64,000 nucleotides of DNA from Antitrichia curtipendula (Eukaryota; Streptophyta; Bryopsida; Hypnales; Leucodontaceae): the NCBI GenBank assembly GCA_951230915.1, contig OX579635.1, forward strand, positions 29,264,001-29,328,000, in the 5' to 3' direction. Shown one piece after another: positions 25,340 to 37,063 of this stretch (the first letter of the stretch is position 1; each line of letters opens with the position of its first letter). The translations under genes were made by a program, and so were the position numbers. A model generated the notes under the pieces. The model saw nothing but the letters and a program-made list of their open reading frames with translations, had not been told where the DNA came from and made no database searches.

Positions 25340-26235
25340 GTACCCGACTATATAATACTCAAAAGTATTGTTATGGAATTCCCTATTTTGTCATTCAAAG
25401 GATTTCTTGTAATATAGAATATAACTGGATTTTTTCATCTTGTATATTTAACATTCAATTCTTGTTTAATTTGAAGCAAGCATACCAAATTTGGATTTCA
25501 AAAAAGAATTTTTTTATTTCTAGTGAATTTTTAAAGTCCAATTTTCATGGGTTTACATGATAATTTGTTAAAAGCAAGTGGTGATGAATTTTTTTAATTT
25601 GATAGCATAGATATGTAGGAAACATCTATGTGCACATCTTTCATATAAAAAACCAAACCATTAAGTAATAAAAATGGGCTCTATGGAGAGTTCATTGTGA
25701 AAAGTCGCATGTCCAAATTCTTTAAAATAGATTTCTATTTATTATAACTAATTTTCACTACTTGACCCTCACATAGTAATTTTTTTGGTATATTTAAGCA
25801 TGATTGTACAATTACTTTGCCAAATTCTAGTTGAAATCTAGAGATATCTATTTTACAAAATTTGGACATGCAACTTTTCACATTGAACTCTTCATAGAGC
25901 ATATTTTTGTTACTTAATTGGGTGTTCTTGAAATGAAAGATGTGCGCATAGATGTTTCTTACATATCTATGCAATCAAATTAAAAAAATCATCACCAATT
26001 ACTTTTAATAAATTATCATATAAAATCATGAAAATTGGACTTAAAAAGTTTATCAAAAATGAAATTGTGCTTTTTTGAAACCCAAATTTGGTATGTTTGC
26101 TTCAAATTGAACAAGAATTGAATGTTAAATATACAAGATGAAAAAATCCAATTATATTCTATATTACAAGAAATCCTTCGCATGGCAAAATAAGAAATTC
26201 TGTAACAACACTTCCGGATATTGTACATTGAAGGC
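25328..26235. mobile_element. Long palindromic element C
   Basis: Left arm TTTCTTGTAATATAGAATAT and TTTTTTCATCTTG is mirrored on the right by CAAGATGAAAAAA and ATATTCTATATTACAAGAAA. It shares the interior GCACATCTTTC motif with A and B. The left end overlaps B at GTAAGCTTGTAAG. The right limit is approximate because the fragment shared with 22290-22450 begins there. Confidence 0.65.
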
Positions 26236-26539
26236 CTTGGCAAAAGACATTGTTCATATTACTAATGTCAACCAAAGAGACTCATTACCATATTGTAAGG
26301 TAGGATGCTCTAAAAGTGACTCCACTAGCATAGAAATTACATTTTGCTTTCTTCAATATACCCAAAGTGTACATTTCAGGGGTTACATGCCAGCCTCTAA
26401 CCACCTCTCTCTTTATTGACTTGAATTTGATGGCAAATGAAAGTTTGCTTGGCCATTTTTATCTTTTCCTAGTCAGTGGTAATGGGCTGGCATACTTTAC
26501 AATAATTGATTTGGAACTGAATGAGTTCAAAGCAACCTA

Positions 26540-26956
26540 AGGTAGACAAGCCTATTACCACCCTGATTTGCGATCTGACTATGTTGGAGTCAATTTCAAT
26601 GGGGTCACCTATTTTTCAAAGGTGTATGCATGTTTCACAAATCAAACCCAAGTGGAATTATAATTTTCTGATGAAAATTGAAATTTCTATGAATTGTTGA
26701 AGTTGACTGCCCTGAAATTACAGATCCGCCCATGGATTAATTTATAAAAGTCAGATCAACAACCCATTACCGCCATAGATTGTATCTATGAGTACTTGGA
26801 TATCCACCAATCAATGGTAGACACGTTACCCAAGCTGAAATTAATGAGCTGATTTTGTCAGAAAAATAGATGGACTTAGATGAATTTCAAGGTGGTAATG
26901 GGACCAAAAGTAAGATGTCGGAAATAGGAAGCCGGCGGGAATAGGCTGGTTTACCT
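26540..26956. mobile_element. MITE, TA-flanked with AGGT termini, copy 1
   Basis: Flanked by TA on both sides. Ends AGGTAGACAAGCCTATTACC and its near-complement (GGAATAGGCTGGTTTACCT). It is 417 bp and non-coding. TA duplication is characteristic of the Tc1/mariner group, including Stowaway MITEs; the AGGT terminus differs from the classical Stowaway end. Confidence 0.6.
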
Positions 26957-27434
26957 TATGAGTACATGGGCTCAACCAAAATAAAAATTGATTTGCCAAC
27001 CAGTGCCCCATTATTGAGCATCATGGGAACTTCGAACAAGAGCTCACTCAGAGGAGAATTTCAAATTCATCCTTATCAATTCCGCACCGGGAACTTCAGA
27101 AATTGCTTGATCAAATGATGGTGCCCTTTCTGAAGAGTAAGATGACCAATCTGATGTCAAAGCAGGCCATTGCTTGAGTACAAACTCAGGACTTACATCA
27201 ATTAATCAAACTAGCTACCATCTACAATTTTGGACTGGATTATGTTCGTAAATGAGAACATCCACACTAAATTACAGTAATCACAAATGACCATTTCAAA
27301 TGGAATTCAAAGCTCCAAATTAGAAATTAAAGTAGCCTGCTTGATGAGCTGCTGCAGTCTTCCAAAGGGGTAAATTCCACCGAGCTGGAAATGTGGCTTT
27401 CGAATGTTTGAAATGAGAATTGAGGGAAACCTTA

Positions 27435-28035
27435 AGGTAAGTGGCTCATAAAGCGACCCTTTAAGGGCTGTTGGGTCTTTTTGATGTGTTTCAGATGCTC
27501 AAAAATATTTTTCCTTATTTTTCACCTGAAGAAAAATCGATGCAGAATCTAACACAAGTGGTTTCATATTTTTTGGAGTATTTATGAATTACTGATGAAT
27601 TTTCAAAGAATTCTGTCATAGGCAACTATTTGTGATCCTAGGTCCTACAAAACCCACACACATGCAGTCTGAAAAAAGATATGTCTTGACCCAAAACAAG
27701 CACTGTCGCATGCAAAAAGTAATACACAAGGTTTCTAAATGCGACCCTTACTAAAATTAAACAGACACTACATTCTTTTAACATTTGTAAGAAGGCAATT
27801 GGACAATCAATTCTCATTTAGAAAAATTAAGTGAACACACACTGGCTTTAAAATGGACCCTCTCTAGCTCGTAATCCATCCATTGGCAAAGTTTAAAGCA
27901 GTAAATGACAAGTCTTAATTATGCTCACATTGTTGACAGTCCACTTAATGTCCGTTTTAGAACCACCACTTAATTTGTTTTGGAACCACCTACATGACTG
28001 TCTCAAGAAGCGGATCGCTTTATGAACCACTTACA
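27435..28035. mobile_element. MITE, AGGT family, probable copy with damaged right end
   Basis: The left end reads TA|AGGTAAGTGGCTCATAAAGCG. Near 28010-28030 GATCGCTTTATGAACCACTTAC gives the inverted partner but the final CCT|TA is lost. The interior motif ACACAAGTGGTTTCATATTT is shared with the elements at 31858 and 34216. Confidence 0.45.
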
Positions 28036-29048
28036 ATAGTGCAATATAAGATGGGGTTCACTATTCAACCAAAGGCAAGCATCGTGTGCCTGGGCCTTTA
28101 GTAAAGTACAGTCAAAATATGCTGATCCAAACTAAACATTGAGTTTCTGCAAACTAAATGGAGATGCTGATCCTAGAGGTCTTCAAATCCTGATTCCGCT
28201 TTATAATCACTAAAATCATTCTCGTCTACAAAGGTGCAGAAAACCCGGCCTGCTTGGCAAGCTTCTTCTTGTTTGCAATTGCCTATGCCCTTGCCTCCTG
28301 TTGCTGTCTTCTTTTTGCAAAATGCAAAACAACATTCAAGATAAGTTCCAATACTTTCAGATAATTTTTCTTAGTCTTGTCTCCAAATATTTTTGGGACT
28401 CAAGTAATACATATGAATACCAATATGCTACCTCTAAATTAAAAATCATCTATACAATAAACCTGCCATTTACCGCACACATCTAGAAACCAAACAACAA
28501 CCGTTGCCATTACCAAACAATAACCACATGATTCAGCTACCAATTCAATTGTGATGGGAACAAAATTTTGTATCACTACCCAATGGTTGCACACTGTGTG
28601 GTGAAGGGTTGCAAGGAATTTTTAACAAGATTTTAGCTTCATTGTCTTTAAATTGCAACCAAATTTGTAGGAAGAAATCTTTTTGCATTCTTGTTTTTTG
28701 AAGTGAATCTTAACATGACATTTAATAATCACGCCAAATTTCAAAATATGCAAGTCTCTACATTTATGAGTCAAAGGATTTGAATTTTGTCTTTGCCGTG
28801 ATTGTTAAGTTTACTCTAGTTAGTGCACCCAATGTGAGTGATGGATCTTCAAGAAGTCTCAAACCTCAAGATGTAACATCCTCCTTAGATTCTTAAGAAA
28901 CATCAATCTTAAACGGTAAAAAGTCATTGAAAGACATGAGGATAGGAAATTCTCCTAAGAATTTCCAACTTGTAGCGTAATCCAAGAACAGGGTCATTGT
29001 TACTTTGCTCCAAATTAATGATAGCTAGACAAAAACCCAACTGCACTA
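28036..29048. other. Intergenic DNA without recognised content
   Basis: I see no gene, RNA or element with defined ends in this kilobase. Short frames such as 28301-28486 lack any domain. Confidence 0.35.
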
Positions 29049-29560
29049 AGGTAAACCAGCCTATGACAGGCCAACTGTCTAATGCAGACATCTACATAAC
29101 CCCCCATTACAGTCCATTTCAGATTTTTGCTTCTACAATTTAATTAGGTTGGTTAGTGGCCCACATTAGTGCATTAGGTGATTGTGATAGAATTAGTAAT
29201 GACTGTCATAGGACACTTACACATTGTGAGTGTAAACTCATCATAAAGAGTTTTTTTTTTATTCCTTTGTGTGATGGCCACATTAAAAATTCTTGTGGTT
29301 GTGTTAGGAAATCTGAAGACTGCATTAGGTGGTAAGATGACCATCGTGAAGACATATTTTATTGATTTCAGATAGTCTACAGACTGTTTTGAAAAAATAC
29401 TTAAAAAATTCATAACAAATTCCTACTTTGTCCAAAAACTAAAATTTTAACTGCTTCTTTCATTTCTCAAAGTTGTCTCTGCTAGAAAAGAATCTGATTT
29501 TATTTTGCTAATGGCAACATACCAAATCAGTCATTCTGCCTGTCATAGGCTGGTTTACCT
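29049..29560. mobile_element. MITE, TA-flanked with AGGT termini, copy 2
   Basis: A 512 bp element with TA on each side and nearly perfect terminal inverted repeats AGGTAAACCAGCCTATGACA and its complement. The tips resemble the element at 26540-26956. It has no coding capacity. Confidence 0.7.
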
Positions 29561-29705
29561 TAGATTAAGTTGATCTTTTACCTTTAGTCAGACTAATTTT
29601 TGAAAGAGTTTTGAGTATGATTCATGTGAGACATGATGAGGAACTGGCATGCATAAGTTGAAATGATATATGATGTGGATGTTGCCACAACCCACAAGTC
29701 ATCTA

Positions 29706-29978
29706 AGGTGGGTACACCCAAAACTGCCACTTTTTGCTACTGAGCCTAGTTACTAATATTAGATTGGTCAAATTTCCATATATTCTTGTTGGCAAGTGAA
29801 GGGAGGTTCCAACGCACCAGAGAACGTGGCATTTGGACACTGTATGCAAAAGTTATTAAGGATCAAAGTTTGTTTCTGAAAGTGCTCCATCCAAAATAGG
29901 TACATAACTGATTTTGGAAATGTACACAACCTGTAGATGGCACTTTAAGGTCAGGTGCCATTTTTTGGGTGCCTACCT
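29706..29978. mobile_element. MITE, TA-flanked with AGGT termini, copy 3
   Basis: A 273 bp element, TA on both sides, ends AGGTGGGTACACCCAAAA and TTTTTTGGGTGCCTACCT. It is a close relative of 32239-32508 along its whole length (shared CACTTTTTGCTA, CCATGCAAAAGTTATTA-like and TAAGGTCA segments). Confidence 0.7.
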
Positions 29979-30701
29979 TAAATACTTGAAACAAAGTGTG
30001 AGAAAGCATGCATGAGGCAACCGAATTCAGGACAATGTTTGATTCCTGCTCTACTTCACTCTTGCAGGATGAGAAAGTTTGTAGAGCCCCAAACTAATGT
30101 TAGCCCACAAGTGTGCCATCTTCACCCCCAGAATTGCACTCACCATGGTCATTTTCTTCCCTGAGTTAGCACCTGACTTCAACAGTGAGACAGAGGCCAT
30201 CTTAGGAAGATAAGTTGTACCTGAGACCAACAATCTGCTCCACAGAGGTTGCCCCTTATGCCAATGTTTGGTAATCCCAACAAACATAGCTTTCGATCTC
30301 TCAGAAGTCTCTAGTAGTACCTTCAAAACGAACATTGTGCAGTTACTTGGGGAGAACAATTTAGGAGTTTGATCTAAATTGCCTTCAAACTCCTAGGGAA
30401 AAATAAACATGCTCTAGTAAAGTCGTTACTACAATGAAGGCTCTTCACCAATAGCAAGCAAGAACAACAATACTGTGCAAGTCAGACCAAACAAACATGC
30501 GTTGTAAAACACACAGCTAAATCCACATGTAGTTTATGAATGACTCTAATCTTGAAAGTTTGACAACTCCTATTGACTATCATGGTGGTAGGTTTGTATC
30601 ACTATGTTGTTCTCAATCATCACTATGGACCTATAGTAATTCAAAATTCCCACACTAATTGGAAATTACATGCATTCTTCATGTGACACACAACTGCTTA
30701 A
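29979..30701. other. Intergenic DNA without recognised content
   Basis: A 102-codon minus-strand frame at 30051-30359 has mixed composition but no recognisable domain and no splice context. I do not call it a gene. Confidence 0.35.
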
Positions 30702-31625
30702 CCCCTAAAAGACTAGCATGTGGTTTTGGGTAGTATAGAAATTTTAGGCAGGTACCTGTGACTGGAGCTTTTCATATTTCTGGCTGAAATTTTAATACAA
30801 GTTGTGTGCAAGGAATATCTTCCATATGCACTAAATTTCATGACATTTGGAAATATGAGTCAAAATTTATGGCCTAATGTATTACTTTTTTTCCCGGATG
30901 GGTAGTATAGGCAGATAAAAAAAAAAACTTTTTTCAAAAACAAAAATTTGAAATTGGTTTTCTAGAGTTATATATTTGCGGAAAGCTTTGAATCATTACA
31001 TTTATACCAATGAGTCAAAAGTTATGAGGAATCTTAGCTTGTGGGTAATTATGGATTATCTACTCTAAAATAAACTTTGAAGTCCTTTATCTTACTCAGT
31101 TTTCAATATTTTTTTGAAAAAAATAAAATTACAGGATGAATATTGTTTATTACAACATTTCAACTATTGGGATTGGCATTTTTCAATTCCATAACCAAAT
31201 TCTTAACAATTTTGTATTTTGAATCATCGTCTACTTCTTTCTACTTACTATTTTTTTCCTGTATGTTGTGCAATTCCAAATGATGTGAAATTTTTTAAAC
31301 ATGTAGCCAACTTGTCTAGGAAAAAGAATCCAAAGAAGCACCACCATTTTGGACATTTTTTCATAGAAAAGTGAGCTTGTGAAGTGCAGCTGCCCTGTTT
31401 TTTGCAGGGTCAAAAAAATGATTTTAGTGGATTTGAATGCTTATATCTTGCAATCCACACGGTGGAAATTTCTGAAATTTTGACTGCATGTTCTCAAGTC
31501 AACATACTACAAGATCCTATGGTTACAAGTGTCAAAATAAGTTCTTTTCAAAAAAATTATACTTGTACTAGAAATGGCAGTTTTGGAGCGGTTTTGATAA
31601 AAACATGGTGAAGGAACTTAAGGGG
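30702..31625. mobile_element. TTAA-flanked element, 924 bp
   Basis: Flanked by TTAA (30698-30701 and 31626-31629), ends CCCCTAAAAG and CTTAAGGGG. The interior is AT-rich, with a repeated theme of GGGTCAAAAA and TTGAATGCTTATATCTTG. Related interior phrases occur near 4000-4400 and 44050-44340, so it may be one of a dispersed family. No transposase frame is visible. Confidence 0.5.
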
Positions 31626-31857
31626 TTAACAATCAACCACCACTTTAAATCCACATCCAGCACTTCACTCCAAACATGACAAAAATTAGAGTGGACTAAT
31701 CAGACTTATAGTGAATAATGTAGTGCAACATTATTGTGTGGTGACCATTCTGAGCTGCACAATCTGAAATTTAGCCCTTCCTCACAAGGTTAATCATAAA
31801 ATTTGCAACAGAATCATGTCCCTCAATTCCCATCGACAATAAACATAAGGTAAAGGG

Positions 31858-32139
31858 ATGTAAAAGCGACCCTTTACCAGCTGATTTGCATTTTGGGGAA
31901 GCTAAACTCCTTAAAATAATTTTCAGTAAATTTTCATGGTAAGAAAAATAAAATTGACATCTAACCCAAGTGGTTTCATATTTTTTGGACCTTCATGGAA
32001 TTAGTTATGAATTTTTGAAGTTGAAAAACAGTGGTTTCTAAAAGCGACCCCCTCCTGAAATGTACACTTCTGGTACATGTTAGAGGCAAAATCTACCAGA
32101 TCGCTTTTAGAGACAAGTTGCTTTTACAGCCCCTTACCT
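31858..32139. mobile_element. MITE, TA-flanked with AGGT termini, copy 4
   Basis: A 282 bp element, TA on both sides, ends AGGTAAAGGGATGTAAAAGC and GCTTTTACAGCCCCTTACCT. The interior shares AGCGACCCTTTA and CCCAAGTGGTTTCATATTTT with 27435 and 34216. Confidence 0.65.
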
Positions 32140-32238
32140 TACTGCCCTTTTCAAATGATGCTTGAAGATTTTATCCCTAAAAATTGATTTGCAAATTTAA
32201 GCTGGTACTCTGGAAGCTGGAATAGAATTTCAGTGCTA

Positions 32239-32508
32239 AGGTGGGTACACTCAAAAACGTCACTTTTTGCTATTGAGCCTAATTACTATTATTAGATTGG
32301 TCAAATTTTCATATTTTCTTGTTGGCAAGTAAAAGGAGTTTCCAAAGCACCAAAGAATGTGGCATTTGGATACCCATGCAAAAGTTATTAAAAGACAAAG
32401 TTTAGTTCTAAAATGGTTTCTTCCACATAGGTACAAAATTGATTTGGAGATGTACACAGAGTAAAGATGGCGGTTTAAGGTCAATGGCACATTTGGGTGT
32501 ACCTACCT
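32239..32508. mobile_element. MITE, TA-flanked with AGGT termini, copy 5
   Basis: A 270 bp element with TA on each side, ends AGGTGGGTACACTCAAAA and TTTGGGTGTACCTACCT. A near copy of 29706-29978, about 2.5 kb away in the same orientation. Confidence 0.7.
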
Positions 32509-33019
32509 TACTACTAGTTATTGGTTACTAATATGTAATAAGAGCAAGCTTAGACTGTTACACACTGAGCAATATTGGATGAAGCATTAGGCTTCAGCAA
32601 CGTCTAGGATTCAAGTACCCAAGTTATTGTCTACATGACAAAGTTCCTTTGTCATAAATTGTCAATAATAATCGTATGATTATTATTAGGCACTATTTTC
32701 ATGTTACAGTCATTCATTTGGAAATGTTGTTACAACACGATATTGACATTCATTAATACTATGCAGTTTAGACATATCATTGATATTTGAGTTTGAAGTG
32801 CTAAAGTTGCACGATAACTATGCATGACTAAAATGTACGACTTTAGTGCTTTTGTGATGAGAGACTAACTTCATGTAGCATTAGTGCTTATTTAAGACAT
32901 ATGAAATTAGTGCAATAATCACACATCATCATATCCGTGCATAGCTATTGCACTAACATTGCATTTTTTTAATCTTTCACAATTTCAATACTAAGTCAAT
33001 TGAAAAGTAACATTTGTAT
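32509..33019. other. AT-rich intergenic DNA
   Basis: Repeated short phrases such as GCATTAG and TGCACGATAACTATGCATGAC occur but no element ends or genes are seen. Confidence 0.35.
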
Positions 33020-33420
33020 TCAAAGCAACAATTCAGACCTCATTTAGGCATAGTAAAATAACTGTTTTTGAAAAACTTTGAACTAAAAAAAGTTGCCAAG
33101 CTAAGCTAACTTTCACCTCCCAAAATCCATTTGTGATTTTGAGCGTCCAATCAAAAGAAAATCAAAGAAAGGTGAAAAGGAACATTTTTTTTTGACATTT
33201 TCAAACATCTGCTCTGATTTTTGTTCATAACTTTTTATCGGAGGCTCAAAATTACAAAAAGATTTTTGAAGGTGAAACTTAGTTTGATTTGAAAACTTTT
33301 TGTAGTTCAATGTTTTTCAAAAAAATTATTTTACTATGTCTAAATGAGGTCTGAATTTCTACTTTGAACACAATTTCTACAAGTGAGTTGACAATGAGCT
33401 TGAACTTCTCATCTTCAAGT
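33020..33420. mobile_element. Foldback element, family F, copy 2
   Basis: The inverted halves include CAGACCTCATTTAGGCATAG on the left and its complement near 33340, and TTTTGAGCGTCCAATCAAAAG against the complement near 33225. It matches 21448-21880 across both arms and the central TTTGACATTTTCAAACATC. Limits are approximate. Confidence 0.7.
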
Positions 33421-34215
33421 TATCCCATATCCATTGCCATGGCGGACAATGAATTTCCATATAGAAAGGACCTCCCCACCCACCACTCACATCAAATGCC
33501 ATTAAATAGATTGATTCATTAGGTCATCAAGTTTCTTGGTAGCTATTGATGGATTCAATTCTTTCACTACGTCATTGAGTTTTTTGGTGGCCTACTGATT
33601 GAATTAGTTCAAGTTTGATGGCCTGCAAGTGTTAAAAAATTAGAATATGAAGTAATCAAGTGTTGATGAACAAAATGCAAAAACTTTGTTAAGAAAAAAA
33701 TTATTGTTAATTGGAATGGTAATCAACAATTTAACATTGACAATATTTTTTAAAACATTGATACCATATAATAAGTGTTATTGCAGTACAAATAGCAATG
33801 ACATCATTGTCATGAATTTTTGGTGTCCTTAAACGCAAATAAAGTGCACAACAATGATAATTAATTTACATGCATAAATTGTGTCTTTTACATACTTGTA
33901 ATTAACGTATAAAAGTCACATAGTTAATACCGATTACATAGTAGTGTCAATTCTTTGTAGTAATCATGTGCATCATAAAAATGCGATAACTTGCAATTAA
34001 CGTACGCACCCATGAAACAATAATAACTACATGATAATTGTTAACAAATCGTTAGTCATGAACTTTAAGATGTATTTTTGACATCATCTCACTTATGAAA
34101 CCAGACCATAATAATAATTTGAGGCAATTGTCAACTGTATGCTTCAATTTGTTATGCTAACTCCAATGCCCCAATGAATATGATATGAAGTGGATGGGAA
34201 ATATGTTGGGAGGTA
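33421..34215. other. AT-rich intergenic DNA
   Basis: Two similar phrases (TTGATTCATTAGGTCATCAAGTTT and its variant near 33560) suggest a local duplication. No gene is visible. Confidence 0.35.
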
Positions 34216-34625
34216 AGGTAATATGCTTTTAAAGCGACCATTTAAGGGCTGGTCTGCCTTTTTCACAGGCTTTCGTTGACAAAAATATTTTTGGATCATT
34301 TTTTAGAGGAAGAAAAATGGATGTGTTCCATAACACAAGTGGTTTTGTATTTTTTCAAGCATTTTTGAATTACTTATAAATTTTCAAAGATTCAGGGCAT
34401 AGGCATCTATTTGTGAACATATGTCTTCCAAAATCTGTCCACTTGCAACTTGTAAAGAGATGTGTGGAAATCAAAGACAATGATTGGCTCTTGCAATAGA
34501 AAAATAATTTTTCCTCAATGCATTCAATTGCTAAACTAGTCCATTTAAGGATCATCCCATCTCCATTCTCCACCTAAAAATAGGGGTGGTATTAAGAAGA
34601 TGGGCCCTTTTAGAGCACACTACCT
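34216..34625. mobile_element. MITE, TA-flanked with AGGT termini, copy 6
   Basis: A 410 bp element with TA on each side, ends AGGTAATATGCTTTTAAAGC and CCTTTTAGAGCACACTACCT. It shares the ACACAAGTGGTTTTGTATTT interior with 27435 and 31858. Confidence 0.65.
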
Positions 34626-36182
34626 TACTAAGCACCAAACTTTTCTAGATTCTTACTGACTTCATATAGGTGGCACCAAAATAGTTGAAGAAGGAAAAGA
34701 TTGGTGTTAGGCTACTTCTCCTAGTATTTGTAGATAGTGGACTTGAGCAGGACATTGTAGGCTTGGTTGGTGGCGTTGTAATTGATCAAGCAGCCCAACT
34801 TGTCATAAGGACCCCTATATGTGTAGAGGGCAAGGAGTTGAGAAGTACAATCTTCCGGTGGAATGGTGAAGATGGCAAGGGTGATTACACACTGCGGTTG
34901 TTCCCCTACCGAATATACAATCTAGTAAAAACTAGTACAAAATGTACACATTTGGGTACAAAATGTATGAAAGTTGGTACTAAATGGAGCCAAAACGCCA
35001 TTTATATCAAAATTCGGTGTTAGGCCAGCTCAATCAAAAGGCTTTTTCATAGATTTTCAAATTTCAAATTAATAAAAAAAAAACTTAAGTCAAAATTTGG
35101 CTCTCATACTAAAATCACACATTTGTGAGGATATTTTCTTATATAGGTCCTAAAACACTAATTAAGTGCCTAGCCTAAGTACCTAAATATTAAAGCATTG
35201 GATTTAGCTCTTTAAATTGTAAGAATGAAACCCCAAACTAGGCAAAAGAAAATACAACAATGCTAAACATGAATTTGTAACAATACGAATATTTAATATT
35301 TATACTCCATACATTCAATTAATAGATGAAATTCACTTTTTATTATGCAATTATCAATGTAGGCAAAATATAAGACTTTGATCCATTTATTTATTTATTT
35401 ATTTTTGAAGTCACAACAACTATAGGAAATTTGACTCCAAACTTTCATCTTATGCAAAAAAAATTCCCGTGACTATGATTTTGGACAACCATAGTGTACT
35501 TTTACCTACAGTGTTCCTGGCATTGTTGGCATATCATTGCTATGATCATATACACTACCAGAGCAAGAGAGGTGAGCAAAAGGTACAAATTTCAAAAGCG
35601 AACATAAGTATGAAAGTTTTTCAACATTCCAGGTGAAAGGATAAGGCTGATAATTATTTGTGTAAGGTGAGAAAGCAGGTGACAAAGTGGCACCTTGAAA
35701 TTAGCTTTCACTATTTCCAAAAGTATTTAAAGCAACCATAGTTGTACCTGCCATTTCGCGTGTCTAACCAACAAAGGGGTAAGGAAAGATGAAGTCGTTT
35801 CCACCCAACTTTGGTATAATGTACAAAGCCAAAGGTGCATCATACAACGGATGTGCACACACACCGACACCAAAATATTTTGGAACTTAGATCTTCAACA
35901 ATTCTTGAAGATGATAATTTAGAACAAGTAAAGTTTTGGCCATTCTATGTTCAATTGATACACAAATTGAATTGATTAGCAGGTGGTTGGATCGTGACAA
36001 GAAGCAATTAAAAGCAAATTCTTTTTCCTATATGATAAGCTCTAAACTCAAAGTTATCTTTTGTCTCTTGTTTTAGAAAAAATGTTGTTCCGGGTATAAA
36101 ATTGGTAACGGCTGCAATGCCGGTGGAAATTGCAAAGTCAACACCTGTTTCGTATGCCTCGTTGCCAAAATGCCTTAAATAA
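34626..36182. other. Intergenic DNA without a supported gene
   Basis: A 112-codon plus-strand frame at 34685-35023 shows no known domain and ends in low-complexity repeats of ACAAAATGTA type; I leave it unassigned. A short ATTT run lies at about 35386-35406. Confidence 0.35.
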
Positions 36183-37063
36183 GGCGTTAGTTTTTTGAGC
36201 TTCTATATCAAGGCAAGCCGTTAGTTGTTGCCTTTACACTCAAATACTTGCTATGCGCTTGCAATCCATGGCCTCTGATTAGCTCTATCTATGTTGATAG
36301 CTATATTGGATGCATTTCCCTTAGCCCAAATATTCAACAGTCTCTATTTTGCAAACATCAACATGCAATTTGTTATTCGGTTCTTTTCAATTTTGAGCTT
36401 TCCTCTATTTTTTCTCTTTCTCCAATAGATGATTTTTGGAGGGTCTGGAGGGCCATTTCGGGCCTGTTCCCGGCGCTGTTCCCCCGGCAGCAAAAGAATG
36501 GCCGCTGTCAGAATTTTGTTTTTTGAAAAAAAAAATCTTAAAATCTTAAAATCTTAAAATGGAAAAACAAGATGAACAAATTTTTTTGTTTTTTTGAATT
36601 TATTTTTATTTTTATATGACGTGGCAGTCGCTCGGCCACATCACGCAGCTGCTGCGGCGCAGTTCCGAACAGTTTCAGAGTCTGGGAACCTTGGAAAACT
36701 TGCAACCCTCTACAGGGGCTGAATAACATGTAATGTTTTCAGGATTCAGATTTTAGGGTTTCAATTTTACGTAAGCAATTCGATTTGTATGCTTTCAAAT
36801 TCTCTACTTTCAATGAAAACAATTTTTGTGTCTATGAGTGCAGATGTCTATAGACACAGAGATTTGATCATGTTCTTGAGGATGCTATAGCTAAATGCTA
36901 CCCACATCAAGTTTGTTCGAGTAAGTGGAGACAATCGCACAGTGTGGGTTGAACTGCTCACGATTTCACTTTCACCAATGCTGTCATGAGAATGGTTTGC
37001 ATAAAATTCTATTAGACCAAGAAAGCCAAATTGGACTCCTTATGCTCTGCAGCACTGAGTAGG
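36183..37063 (+). pseudogene. Decayed duplicate of the thioredoxin-like gene
   Basis: This segment follows 13202-13840 base for base over long stretches (for example TACTTGCTATGCGCTTGCAAT, CCCAAATATTCAACAGTCTC and TTTTACGTAAGCAATTCGAT). It has lost the first exon and carries changes that break the frame, including stops near its 3' end (TGAGTAG at about 37056). About 38 bases present in the functional copy (13699-13736) are missing. An insertion of about 300 bp splits the intron region at 36432-36740. Both copies include intron sequence, so it arose from DNA, not from a spliced RNA. Confidence 0.8.
36432..36740. mobile_element. ~300 bp insertion within the duplicated intron
   Basis: Alignment by eye with 13470-13480 shows the original TCTCTTTC and TTTTCAGGATTC separated here by about 300 bases. 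The insert contains a triplicated AAAATCTT motif and a GC-rich section (GCAGCTGCTGCGGCGCAG). Clear terminal repeats or a target duplication were not found, so the class is unknown. Confidence 0.5.

Noticed and set aside
34685..35023. 112-codon plus-strand frame
   Set aside because: No recognisable domain; C-terminal part is translated low-complexity repeat.
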